64,000 bases of DNA from Galeruca laticollis (GCA_963921935.1 OY998179.1:54232222-54296221), one strand, 5' to 3'. Positions 11,478 through 22,479 are shown, counted from the stretch's first letter. Made by a program: numbers and translations. The notes: a model not told the origin generated them from the letters alone.

Positions 11478-11640
11478 GTGGCCCAAGTTATTTTAAAAAC
11501 AGTTGAAATGGTCGTTACTCCAATTTATAGAAGCGGAGATAAACCTCTAATTATAAGCTATCGGCCTATATCCCTAATTCCACATATGACAAAGGCATTT
11601 GAGAAAATAATGAAAACCAGACCTGGTTCTGTAGAAGTGA
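11478..11640 (+). pseudogene. LINE reverse transcriptase fragment (finger motif)
   Basis: A 64-codon open stretch whose first ~48 residues read like the start of a LINE RT: EMVVTPIYRSGDKP then SYRPISLIPHMTKAFEKIM. This matches the P-I-x-K-x-G...YRPISL...FEKI signature of Jockey/CR1-type elements. The rest of the RT is absent. Confidence 0.65.
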
Positions 11641-11844
11641 GGTTGTTCGATATAATTATGGACGTTACTTAATATTTGCTCCGCATCCGAAAGCTGAGTC
11701 AGCATTTCTGTATCCAATTTACTTAATATTTTTTATTGATTCAATCATCACTTGAGCCATGGATGCAAGGCTGGAATTGAATTCGAGAAAACAAAAAATC
11801 TTGACTTTTTGTATCTTGAGATAAGCGAAACTCGATTTCAAGGT

Positions 11845-12198
11845 TTAAAGTGGGTGGTTTGAATTGGTACAACTTTTGGGTATAAGATATTTTTTAACTA
11901 ACTGCTCCCGCACCTGTTTATCCATACCTCCCACTAAATAAATTTTCCACCGCATAGCCACATCTTCAGGAAGGCTTAAACGGAGGAAACCGTGCCTTGC
12001 TCCGGTTCTTCGTTCGTGAATAATCGGAAGGCGAACGACATGCTCGGCAAATTTAAAAAGATCGAAGTAATCTTTAGTGCAATGGCTCGCGCTCGAACTT
12101 GGATGTTGAAATTTGGTCGTATATCTTAAGGCTTGAGGCAATAGAAATGACAAAATTTTAAGCATATCCATTAATAACGGACATGTTGGATAGTGCAA
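11845..12198 (-). pseudogene. unassigned retroelement-like ORF (117 codons)
   Basis: An open stretch with a segment HVVRLPIIHERRTGARHG and downstream VAMRWKIYLVGGMDKQVREQ and LVKKYLIP. The DKQVREQLVKKYLIP type of phrase reminds me of a gag-like protein of retroelements, but I cannot name the family. A diverged second copy lies in the opposite orientation at 12600-12745, which supports a repeated mobile origin. Confidence 0.4.
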
Positions 12199-12599
12199 AG
12201 CAAAATTGAATATTTAAAATACTAAACCCAAACAAAAATTAATAATTTATGACTATGTAGAAGAAAACAACATTTTGTTTAGAAAATGTATAGCTAAATA
12301 AAAGTTTGATTGAGTTCGAGTTACGAAAATTTGAGTCATTTCATATTAAAGCTTAGGTATTTTCTTTTCTTAGTTTTGGTCGATTTTGATTGAGAATTTG
12401 GTGGAAAATGGCTAAAACTTGAATTTTTAAACGCGATTTCTGATAGAACGGATACATTTATCAACTTAAAAGCAGAGCACCTTATTTTATCTAATCTCGT
12501 TTTTCATAGAAAAATAATCGAAAAAACAACAAAAAAAAATTAGAGAGGGAATTAAATTTGACGCTGTTATTGTTTGGATTTTGAACTTCTGGCCATGCA

Positions 12600-12745
12600 T
12601 TTTAAGTAAGGTTAGGACAATGCAAGGAAGTCGTTCCCGTTCCGACTATTCACGAACGAACCGAAACGAAGCACGGGTTCCTGCATTTATGCCTTCCTCA
12701 CCTCTTCTTGTACCTCGTTACCTTCCTACTTTGATGTAGTTGGAT
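12600..12745 (+). repeat. inverted second copy of the 11.9-12.1 kb gag-like segment
   Basis: The plus strand reads EVVPVPTIHERTETKHGFL, the same protein segment as the minus-strand ORF at 11845-12198. The DNA match (GACTATTCACGAACGAA type) is clear over ~100 bp. The copy is truncated on both sides. Confidence 0.6.
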
Positions 12746-14206
12746 TTTTACCCAGAGCTTCCAAAACTCGATTGTTGATATTCCCATTTATTGCCGGAAT
12801 TTATTCTTCTAAACAGACAAAAGGGTCGAATTTACAAAATGCATTTGTTTACCTCAAATGTTCAATATTATTGGATTTTAGACATCCGTCTAAAACTGTT
12901 TTCCATTAGTCTACCGATTAAGCAATTGCCTAACAATTGGTTTGCTAATGTAAAGTTTTGACGCTAATTGTGTGAATTGACGCGGTTAGGTAATTACCTA
13001 ACATTTAGCTTCAAACCTCTGTTCACCGCTAGCAAAATAAATATGTGGCACAAACCAATGCAATGAAATAATATCGAAAAATCCAGGGTATATTAAACGT
13101 ACAGTGATACTATTTTGTGGGAGTTAGTATAAAGAAACCATATAACAGGGTGAAATATCATGTAGAACAATAGCGAAAAATATTAATGCATTTTAGTTCT
13201 GGCTAGTTCTAATTACTTCTGTAAGTTTATGAGTCTCTTTTTATAAAACTGCTCATCAAAAAATAATAAGCCAGGGTAGCATGGGAATGAGAATTAAACG
13301 CGCATCAAAATGATGCCGCTTAACTTCCCTTCCCATTTGAGAGTCTAGAAGGGTAACATCTACCCCTCCAAGGATATCGAATCACGAGGGCTACAAATAT
13401 CCATTTAATGTGCCTGCCTTGAAAATAAAACTGACCTGTATTTTCGTTTTCTCGTATTATTTACTATAAGCAAGATATTTAGTGTGGGAAGTTTTCAAAC
13501 TGATACCCCGTATGTATTATTCTATCTGTATTCTAGCTCCAGGTGGCTGAAGTAAAACATTCACTTAGGAAATTTCAACAAAGATATCATAATACAAGAT
13601 AATAAGCGTTCAACAAGAGGGAGGTTCAATTAACCCGCGCTGTAACCTCGAATAGTCATTAGACGGAATAAGTAAACATGTACGCAGAATGTCAACTTGA
13701 TTATATATGCATTTGAAGTGCCTGTATGTTGAAGCTAAGCGATAATAGAGGTCTTGATATTAACATACGAAACCTTAGGGTTTATCATGAACTAACAATT
13801 GAATCATCATGTTGACCATATGTTCCTACTGGCGAGTCGAGAAACTAATATTGTTTCTCCACACATTATATACATCTTCAATCTGATTGCTTCGCTTTCG
13901 ATAGTTTGCACTGTTGTAGGTATCTGCTAAAAACATTTGTCTTAAAGAAATAATTGGAGCAGTCACTTCAAAATATCGTTATTTTATTTCTCATAATATA
14001 ATTTTTGATGATGTAAATTCAGATTTATCTACACCCACAAGATAGATTCAACTCATTTTGCGTGAGTAGGAGTTTATTAACGCAACGCGTTTTTCTCAAC
14101 TCACTGCTTTTCAATCAATCAAATTTAACGAGTGGAAAGAAGCATGTCAATGGAAAGGCTCAATGTCACAATATATTTAAGTAATCTAATAATAAATTAC
14201 ATACTA
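12746..14206. other. no recognisable feature
   Basis: AT-rich sequence with no notable open frame, no clear tandem array and no copy seen elsewhere in the window. Confidence 0.4.
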
Positions 14207-14545
14207 CAGGGTGTTTCTAAATTCATGCGACAAAATTGAGGAGGTGATTTCTTGTATGAAATTAAGATGGGCCTTTCCTATAACCAAATATCCTCAGCCC
14301 ATCCCTTTCCGAGATATCACCCTTAAAACGTGGTGACTAAAATTGAGTTTTTATTTTTTCTAAAATTTCAGAAAAGCTAGAAACTTGTTATTCTGTTATT
14401 TTCATGCACTCGCGAAGGACTAACCATGGGTATTTTTTCAATATTCCTGTTCCTTATACGGGGGTGAAATAAACAACCCTTTTACTTTACTTTATTTCAT
14501 ATCAAAACTTTTTTGGAGATGAAGTTTTATGAAATAAAATTAAAC
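14207..14545 (+). repeat. terminal inverted repeat, left
   Basis: Pairs with 22138-22479. Shared landmarks in order are ATTCATGCGAC, TTTCCGAGATATCACCC, GCTAGAAACTTG, CTAACCA, AATATTCCTGTT, ACGGGGGTGAAAT and GATGAAGTTT. The arms are clearly homologous but have many point differences and small indels. Confidence 0.85.
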
Positions 14546-14909
14546 TTAAAATCCTTGTGTTATTTATAAAAAAACTATTCTTAAATTTTTTTCCCAAAAC
14601 CAATAGCTGCAATGAAAAAAAACACTATAATTTATATATTTTTTAATAAATTGGATGGATAACAGTGAATATATGAAATGTAATACAATTCATAATAAAT
14701 GCTGGATATAACCACCTCTACCTTGTTTTTAATTACAAAGTTTTAAAATAGTAGGCTGCTGTCACTTCGACAATTCATTTACCGTATTTACTTAATGTTT
14801 ATTCAAATTGTAGTAGGCTGATGTCAAACACTGTTGTTGATAGTTGCCAAACAAAATTTACTTGTAAGTTGTTGTGTTTGCGTTATCTGTGTATTGTTTA
14901 TTCTATAAC

Positions 14910-15520
14910 ATGTATACAAACGCTAAAATAGCCGACATGCATTTTGTGTAAGGTATGGCAAACGGTAATCCTCGACAAGCTAAACGTCTTTATGCTGAAA
15001 AAAATCCGCAGCTAATGACGCTTGATCATTTCGCATTCTCACGTATTCACAACTGCTTATCCGAAACTGGAATGTTAAATAGAAATTCAATTACCACTGG
15101 TCGTTTCCGGACAGATACAAATGTAATGGTAGAACAAGCAATGTTAGATGAAATTGATGTACACCCAGATCAAGCACTAGAAGAATGGCCAACACCCTAT
15201 ATATCATCCATTCATCTGTGTGGCTAGTTTTAAAAAAGCAGCAGTTATATCCTCACCACATCCATCGGGTTCACGTTCTTTTACCTAGAGTTTTTCCTCA
15301 ACGTGTTAGATTTTGTGAATGGTTAATACACGAAATGCGACAAAATCCTCAATTTTATAATTATGTATTGTTTACGGATGAGCCACATTTTTCAAGAGTA
15401 TCTATAATAAATTTTCACAATAATTACGTATGGGTAGATGAGAAACCCCTTGAGATTATAGAGCACCATTATCAAAATGTTTTATCAGTGAACGTATGGA
15501 TTGGTATTCCCCCCTATTAA
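14910..15520 (+). pseudogene. DUF4817/DDE_3 transposase, N-terminal half
   Basis: Begins MYTNAKIADMHF at 14910, hits a stop at 14949, and continues MANGNPRQAKRLYAEKNPQ, the DNA-binding HTH region known as DUF4817. After a frameshift near 15190 the frame reads SSVWLVLKKQQLYPHH, then FCEWLIHEM and VLFTDEPHFSR. The D of LFTDE is the first catalytic aspartate. The frame ends at the TTAA where the nested 3.1 kb element sits; the other half resumes at 18629. The nearest relatives I know of are multicopy insect transposases. Confidence 0.8.
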
Positions 15521-15689
15521 CGAAAAATACCTCATGTGACTCAAGGTGAAATGTTCACAATAGCTTGAACCGTTCCAAAAATCATAGCATTACTATTTTT
15601 AATAAAAAAATTTGCAAAATAATTAGTTAAAGGTTTGTATGAGACTGGACCTTTTGGGTCCTAATATAATTGTTCATTAATATTAATAG

Positions 15690-15815
15690 TTGCAGATAAG
15701 GTATTTCTGTGACATTCATTTATTGCTTAAAACACCTTATCTACGGATGAGGTGTTTCTGTGTCATATTAATGTATCTCACTTTGGTTTTAATGTGATAC
15801 AAAAACACCTCATGT
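15690..15815. repeat. subterminal repeats of the TTAA element
   Basis: GATAAGGTATTTCTGTGACA (15697), GATGAGGTGTTTCTGTGTCA (15745) and the complement ACACCTCATG (15804) are variants of one motif. Another copy, GATAAGGTAGGTGTTTTTGC, lies near the right end at 18522. They may be transposase-binding sites. Confidence 0.55.
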
Positions 15816-16881
15816 ATGTAGATATTGTTTTAAAGTAACATCAATGAAGGTAACGACGTCGACGTGTCGTTACTAATACCTACCAGATTTGTATTTATTA
15901 TTGTTGCAATGTTGAAATTTAACATGAATTAATTTAAGGAAAGAAACAATGAATACAACTTAATTTATTGCAAATAATATGTAGCCGAAATATATTTAAA
16001 AAACGAAAACGATCAATTTTCATTCAAATTATTATAAAAAGACATAATAATAATAAAATAATTAGTATTCCACATCTGTGGACAAATTTACTACTTCATT
16101 GGAAGTCGGTAGTTCCTCCCAGAAAGGTTTCGATTTTCGGGCATTAAAGGACATAATTTTTTATGCTGTCATCTTTCCTTGATTTTGAAATATCTCTGCA
16201 GATTAAACTTGATTTAGGTTCCTCCGCATTTCACAGTTAAAAATTTAGCTCAGTGTATGGGTAATCATATTCGTATGAATACCACATACTAAAACTGCCA
16301 CTTTCGAATTTTAATTTTACAATATCACTTAGATATGGTCTTGGTGAATGTTTGTTGATTTTTGGCAATGAGCTGTTATCTTTCTAGTCTTTAAAGTCCG
16401 TTAGCTCCTTTGTCAAAATATTTACACTTTTCATCCTGACTTGCTGGATGGCTCCTTGGAAATCATGAAAGTTGTAAACTTTTCCTCCACCTCCAGTTTT
16501 TGAAGTTGGGTCATATGAATTTGAGGATTGTTCTACCTGGTGTTGAAAACTGTCGGCCGACATAAATGTATGACCTGGCTCGAAATAGTAAATTTCTATA
16601 CTGTTTGCAGCAATTTCTGATGAGTTGATGATATGTGCAATAAAAGAAAACAACGTCCAATTTTTATTTTGTGCAGCACAATTATCCATCCAGATTTTAA
16701 TAGTCGAAACATCACGTTGGATGAGCAAATATTTGTGGAATACGCTACAAATTTCTTCTTTTTTGCGCACAGCTAATGCCTAGTGTCATATTACAGCTAC
16801 TGGATCCATAGATTTTTTTTGGTTATTCCCAACTCCGACAAAGCTCTCGTTGAAGGCAATGATCTTTTGGGTGAACAATAC

Positions 16882-16935
16882 CTGAAAACAAACATTTCTT
16901 AGAGTACAAATATTGATTTTAGATTTAATAAGTAC
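16882..16935 (-). other. 54 bp intron in the DUF7869-like transposase gene
   Basis: On the minus strand the exon ends ...CCAAACAG, the intron runs from GTACTTATT to TGTTTTCAG, and the next exon encodes VLFTQKIIAFNESF. Removing it joins DTSKQ to VLFTQ, which fits the protein family better than reading through. Confidence 0.6.
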
Positions 16936-17964
16936 CTGTTTGGAAGTATCGATGCGAGGCAGCATGATTACTTTTTGAAGATCTGCTGACACACATATAT
17001 CTGAACTTGTCCATTCTGTAGAATCAGCATCTTCTCTATATTTTCTCCTTGCTTCTTTGGCCTTCTTGATATGGACGTTCCATTTTTTGTAGGTATCGCA
17101 TCTATCCAAGTCCAGGGTGTTCTCAGAATGAATATTATCATGATGCTTGAATATCTTGTACTGCTCACATTCTTCGTGTCCCAACTTTGTAAATGAAATT
17201 TTCATAACAGCTCTCACAAATGTATGTATGAGTAATAGGAACACTCAATATGTTTATGCTTTTCCTTAAAATCAGTGTACATCTTAGTAATAGTAATATC
17301 AGATGGAAGATATTTTCGAAAAGGTGCATGCTCTCTACGATAATGAGAGATGCTTGGACTAAAAAAATTGATATGGTTTTCCAGCAATGCTCGGTCAACC
17401 GTTTTTCTATTCTAGTGTCTTCCGCGGTTACTTTTAATCCTTAAAGAAGTTGGCGAATCTCTAGAAGGTATGGATGTTCTGATAATCGTATCATTATTTT
17501 TGGTATAGCCAAGCGTCGTTAAAAAAATGTTCGACATACGGAAATAAAAGCTCCGTTTTTATCTTCCAGTAAAAAATTATTTGAGGAATTTCTTTTAAAT
17601 TTGCTATCATCTGCTGAAGTATCAGTGGTCCTACGTTTGACAGAAGTTTGTTCAATGCTTCCATGTATGAACATATGTCTTTCTTGCCACAATAAGTTCC
17701 AATAGTCTTTATCAAGCAGTTGTCTTTGTTCCTCTTCAATCTTCATGAATCATTGTTTCTCACATGTTGCTGTACACGGACGTAAAACATTATGGGTATT
17801 GAGCAATTTGTTACACATTTTTTGTTTTTTGGCAAGTTTTAATTCGTGTGATTTTCTTTCACGTAAATCTCCTTTTTTTGTATATAATGAGTATCTATTT
17901 GCCTTTTCCTTTGTATCTACTCTTTTTTCACATGAAGCACGCTCCTGAGCCATTTGCGGCAGGC

Positions 17965-18026
17965 CTGCATATGGAATAATTATAACTTAAAAATGTCTTA
18001 CTACTTATAATTTTTTGATGGCTCAC
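17965..18026 (-). other. 62 bp intron near the start of the DUF7869-like transposase gene
   Basis: On the minus strand the donor is GTGAGCC after AATAGTAAAG and the acceptor is CATATGCAG before GCCTGCCGC. Splicing joins LINSK to GLPQMAQERA. Confidence 0.5.
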
Positions 18027-18628
18027 CTTTACTATTTATCAGACCTAGGAGAAAAGAAGGAGATATAATTTTCCGTACATTTTTGTGATTTTTATGTGAA
18101 AAATGAACATTTCGAACAAGATCAATATTTCAAACTGAACAAAATGTATATAAACTCACCTTCTGTTAGTCCTTACAATTACATTCAAATATTGATATAC
18201 ACTGTGTTTATTAGATATAAATAATAATAATTAATTACGGAAGTACGTTTCAATATCAGCTTGACAATCCGACATACATAATAACTCGCATATGAAACAA
18301 AACTACTGAACTACAAAGTAAACAAGATTATTTGCATGCTTCGTGAGATAAGGGGTTTTAGGTTAACATGATATTCAAATTCAGTGCAGTTAAGGCTCGC
18401 TCTCGGCAAGTTGAGGCGTTTTACAGTAATATTCGTAGATGGGGCGGTATTTCATCACAAAGGTGTCAGACTTGCAGTTAAAGTGAAAGTATAATTTGAT
18501 ATTATTTCCAAACTAAAGCAAGATAAGGTAGGTGTTTTTGCATCACATTTAGGTAGAAAATTGTTTGATCTTTCATATGGCACACATATCTCGATTTAAA
18601 AAAAAATAGTAAAGGTGTTTTTCGTTAA

Positions 18629-19100
18629 CACGGCAGTATTGTAGTGGATGACTTAATTGGGCCACATTTTCTGCCTCAGCCATTAAATGGAAAGTTTCAC
18701 ACCAGTTTTCTTGAAAATGATACTCCTGAACTACTTGAAGACAACGCACTCAATATCTGACAGAACCAGTGGTTAATGCACGATGGTGCTCCAGGACACT
18801 TCAGTCGAACTGCTAGACAATATTTAGATGCAACATATCCCAACCGATTGGTCAAAGAGGGCCCCAACACTATCCTCCTCGATCTACAGAGTTGAATCCT
18901 TGTGATTTCTGTTCATGAAGTTACCTTAAATCATTAGTCTTCACGACACCCATAGTGATATATCAATGATTTGAAGAATCGTAGTCAAATAGCGTGTGAC
19001 ACGATAAGAAATACACGTCAAATCTTTTAACGTGTACAGCAATCCATGATACGTAAAGTAGAACAAATTGTCCTTTACCCTGCCGTCATATCTACATACT
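18629..19100 (+). pseudogene. DUF4817/DDE_3 transposase, C-terminal half
   Basis: Resumes in frame right after the nested element: HGSIVVDDLIGPHFLPQP, then FLENDTPELLEDNAL, a stop, and QNQWLMHDGAPGHFSRTARQ. The D of MHDGAP is the second catalytic aspartate. The region of the third acidic residue (normally SPDLNPLDFF) is shifted and interrupted. It was separated from its N-terminal half by the 15521-18624 insertion. Confidence 0.8.
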
Positions 19101-19499
19101 TCGCGAAATTAATCAACGAGTCAAAAATGACTACTCTTACTTTGTCCTGTGCGTAAATATTTTCACTGTTTGTTTATCTTGTCAGAATTTCTGGCGTTAC
19201 AAATGACTAAATACCTATTGCTGTTGTGAAAGTCAATTATAAAAATTTCATTTCAAATTACTGTTTTCGAATAGTCGAAAATTTAGATAAGAGATAGTGT
19301 CCTGTAATGCTCAAAAATTATCAACAGAAGTACAAATTTCCATGAATTTCTCTTTGAATTAATTTATCTAAATTTAAAACAGCACATAATTTAAGGTTAA
19401 CAAAAGCAATCAATTAGCATAATAAAAATGTCAAATCATTGTTAATTAAAGTTTATATTATGAATATACATGATTCATACATTTGTCATCATCATTATA

Positions 19500-20830
19500 A
19501 AATCTAGAATAAGTATTTTACAAATCATCATCAGACTCGGAAGAGGAACTGTTCCCTACATCAATAATTAGTGATTACACGTTAATATCGAAAATAGCTC
19601 TTTCTCTGTTGTACCACTTTTTAATAAACTGTTCAGTATGGTTCACACATTTTGCCCACATGTTAGGTGTCCATTTCTCTAAAGTTGATTCCACATACCT
19701 ACTACTTCCTCGTCACTGAATCCATCTCTGCCAATATGTTTATTGTAGTATGACTTACAGTTAGCCTAAATTAGCTCAATGGCTTTGAAATCGCAATGGT
19801 GTGATGCTCACTTCATTTCATGTTCACATTCACTTATTATTTCATCTATAACATAATTATTCTACTTTCTATGCATCTTCACTATTTGCAATCATTCTGA
19901 TCTGTGTGTTCAAAATTTCGCTGTGGCATAGTGCATTGTCCATTATTATAAGAGATGGGTCCTCTAAATTAGGCAGTACCTGTGTCATGATCCGTTTAGT
20001 AAGTATTAAACTATTCATTTCTCCAATAATAATCAAGAGTTGAAGATTTTGAACAGAAATCCAAATTTGCTCCTGACACAAAGCCTTTTGAAGAACCTGC
20101 GTGAACTATAATAAATATTTTTCCATCGCTGCCGTCAAGTTTACGTACCCTTTAAACATTATCATCTTACTAACTTCTCATTTTACTTCCTTTGCAGTAG
20201 ATCCATGTTTCATCTAAAAAAATTAGTTCTCTTTGATAAGTACTTGTTAAATTTTACTTACATAAATAATAAAATAGCCTATTTATTGGATTTAACAAAT
20301 TAATTCAAATAAGAAATCTATAAATATTGATAATTATGTTATACTAATTTTATGTTTCAAGTTTTTATTTGTTAATCAATTTAAAAATCTTTTTTACTTG
20401 CTGTTAAAATGTTAGGTACTCTACAAAATCGTTAAAATAGCATCTGTACTCACGTTCTTTGTACATCTCATATAATGTATTGCGTATAGCAATTTTTCTG
20501 TGCACAGGTAAGTCTGTAGTTTTTGGTTTACTGCGAGTTTAAGTTTTTGATTGTAAAAAAGAACTAGGATTATTTGCCTTCTTTCTTTCTTATAGAAAAA
20601 AGTGTTTTCCTGGATATCTTTAATGCTGCCGTTACTCTCTACAATAAAATTACCTTAAGAACATATTATATCATAAAAAGTTAAATTTTACCTCTGGAAC
20701 GTTTGAAAGATCAAATGGCCCTCCAATCATTGTTTCCATTTCAAAATACTCACACAAGTTTAAAACAAATTCTTGTGCTTGTGATCTTAACATTTTTCCT
20801 GCCATGTTCTCAAACAGACTAAAATATTGT
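19500..20830 (-). pseudogene. mariner-like (DDE_3) transposase gene with introns, decayed
   Basis: Read from 20815 downwards. Exon 1 begins MAGKMLRSQAQEFVLNL and runs to FDLSNVPE; then an intron with GT-AG ends (about 20643-20691); exon 2 reads RVTAALKISRKTLF. Further down come LPVHRKIAIRNTLYEMYKE (20480), a possible second donor GTGAGT, ELIFLDETWIYCKGS (first catalytic D, 20220), VHAGSSKGFVSGANLDF (20100), LPNLEDPSLIIMDNALCHS (second D, 19980-19920) and HHCDFKAIELI (19800, the region of the third acidic residue). Frameshifts and stops break it. It lies inside the larger 14.2-22.5 kb transposon but on the opposite strand. Confidence 0.75.
20643..20691 (-). other. short intron in the mariner-like transposase gene
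   Basis: On the minus strand the exon ends ...ACGTTCCAGAG, the intron begins GTAAAATTT and ends TTTTATTGTAG, and the next exon starts AGAGTAACGGC. Splicing joins NVPE to RVTAALKIS, matching the usual protein context. Confidence 0.55.
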
Positions 20831-21504
20831 CTAATTTGCTAGCAAACATAAACAATTGTAATAATTATCAGGGTAAATTAATATCGTCAACTGTAGGTTT
20901 GTGAGAATTTGGTTCACAGAATTGAGAAATATTAATGTACTATGTAAACAACACTACCTTTATAAATCTCTTTATAGAAGGATATGAGTGTTTACATGCA
21001 ATTATCCGTCTTACTTCTTGGTTGTTGACGTTATTCTTACTTAAATTGACTTTATAAATCTACCACAAATGTTCCCGTTACACAAAAGTTTAGCCACTGT
21101 CTAAGAAGTATGGGTATGGTAAAAAAAATTATTTAATGCAAGACAAAGAATTTTTTACTAACCGTAAAATAAAAATAACAGATACCAGGTTTTGAAGAAA
21201 ACCTATTTTATATAAATATCTGAATGCAAATGATAAAACGCTTCGAACAAAACTGTATCAAAATTATGAAAGATTCCATAAGAACTCAAAATAAATTCTG
21301 ATGAATAGAATCGATTAATCTTTTCTAGCGCTAAATCTTTTCAACATTTGAAGGTCATAATTAGAGGCATTGCTTGAAAGACAAGTGTACACATTATTCG
21401 ATATGTTTCTACTGTTAGTAGAAAAGGATGAAGTTTGTGTTTACTACTGTTCATTGCTAGTGACGTCAGGGAAAAGGTCAATTTGTTCGACTTCAGGCTA
21501 CGTT

Positions 21505-22060
21505 GAAAAAAAATCGTATTTCCTTTGTTTTTCATTTGACGCAAAAAAATTACTGAGCTTTTTCATAGACCTTAACACGTTCTACAACTTTTATATTTAA
21601 CATTTTTCTCTTAATCGTACATCAAAACATTAATTTAAGAAAATTCACAAATTATAACGGAATTTGTAAGCACGATAGAGGGCGTATTTTTTGAAGGATC
21701 GAAACCAAACTCGCTGCAAAAATCGGTTAGGCCAAAATCTTAAACGAGTTCGTTAATGAGCCAAATCGGCCCAGTAAAAACAAAATGGCGGCCTGTCAAA
21801 TTTGAAAAAAAATCGTATTTCCTTTTTTTTCATTTGACGCAAAAAAGTTACTAAGCTTTTTTATAGACTTTAACACGTTCTACAACTTTTGTATTCAACA
21901 TTTTTCTCTAAATCATACATTAAAACATTTATTTAAGAAAATTCACAAATTTATCAGAAATTTTTTTTATCTTTTTGTTTTTGATTTGATGCCAGAATGT
22001 TACTTTGGTTTTTTGTACATCTCAAAACATTCTATTACTTTTGTATCTAATTTTTTATTT
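21505..22060. repeat. imperfect direct repeat, ~300 bp period
   Basis: The segment from 21510 (TCGTATTTCCTTTG, CATTTGACGCAAAAAA, TTAACACGTTCTACAACTTT, TTAAGAAAATTCACAAAT) recurs from 21808 in the same order, and a weaker third copy starts near 21970. Between copies 1 and 2 is ~140 bp that includes AAAATGGCGGCC. It belongs to the non-coding part of the surrounding transposon or its passenger. Confidence 0.7.
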
Positions 22061-22137
22061 TGGGTTTTATTCAAACATGTTACTGAAATAAGCCTGTCCA
22101 ATTGGTCCTGTGCCATTGGGATTTTATTTTAAATGAA

Positions 22138-22479
22138 ACAGGGATTTTAAGTGATAATTTTATTTCATCAAACTTCATCTCGAAAAAGTCTTGATATCAA
22201 ATAAGGTAAAGGTTGGTAATTTCACCCCCGTATAATGTAACAGGAATATTAAAAAAATACCCGTGGTTAGCCCTTTGCCAGTGCACGATAATTACTTAGA
22301 ATTTCAAGTTTCTAGCTTCACTGAAATTAAAAAAAAAACTCATTTTTAGACCCCACCTCTTAAGGGTGATATCTCGGAAAGGGGTGGGATGAGAAAATTT
22401 TATGATAGGAAAAACGCATCATAATTTCATACGAGAAATTACTTTCTGAATTGCGTCGCATGAATTAAGTAACTTCTTG
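22138..22479 (-). repeat. terminal inverted repeat, right
   Basis: Reverse-complement partner of 14207-14545. The last 13 bases are more diverged from the left tip, although 10 of the last 15 positions including the flanking TA still agree by eye. Confidence 0.8.

Larger units (their letters stand above)
16384..18170 (-). pseudogene. DUF7869-like transposase gene, spliced, decayed
   Basis: Read from ~18170 down to 16384. The order is: an N-terminal Lys/Glu-rich region (MAQERASCEKR, 17953), LLWQERHMFI, a segment with VCRTFFLTTLGY (near 17510), SISHYRREHAPFRKYLPSD (near 17300, in a shifted frame), KLGHEECEQYK (17170), DLQKVIMLPRIDTS (16960), IIAFNESFVGVGNN (16840) and the core WMDNCAAQNKNW...YFEPGHTFMSAD (16690-16560). 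The D-N-C-x-x-Q-N-K and GHT-x-M-x-x-D motifs mark the DUF7869-like family, probably a DDE-type nuclease fold. At least two short introns keep GT-AG ends. Frameshifts and stops (for example near 17430 and 17220) make this copy non-functional. Confidence 0.75.
15521..18624 (-). mobile_element. 3.1 kb TTAA-flanked DNA transposon with DUF7869-like transposase
   Basis: TTAA stands at 15517-15520 and again at 18625-18628. Just inside are short inverted termini: CGAAAAATACCT on the left and AGGTGTTTTTCG on the right (one mismatch). Removing one TTAA plus the element restores the reading frame of the surrounding transposase, so this is a clean insertion. It encodes, on the minus strand, a protein that is not piggyBac but resembles the DUF7869-type transposase-like proteins common in insect genomes. 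Subterminal copies of a GGTGTTT(T/C)TG-type motif occur at both ends. Confidence 0.85.
14207..22479 (+). mobile_element. mariner-superfamily DNA transposon with ~340 bp inverted termini, carrying nested insertions
   Basis: The left end CAGGGTGTTTCTAAATTC (14207) and the right end (22467-22479, degenerate) are the tips of long terminal inverted repeats, 14207-14545 and 22138-22479. Both tips abut TA, the Tc1/mariner target duplication. Between them lies a transposase of the DUF4817 plus DDE_3 type, split in two. The span is 8.27 kb because a 3.1 kb TTAA-flanked transposon interrupts the transposase at 15521-18624 and a further ~3 kb (about 19.1-22.1 kb) contains another, oppositely oriented transposase gene. 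Without these, the element would be about 2 kb. Confidence 0.8.
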
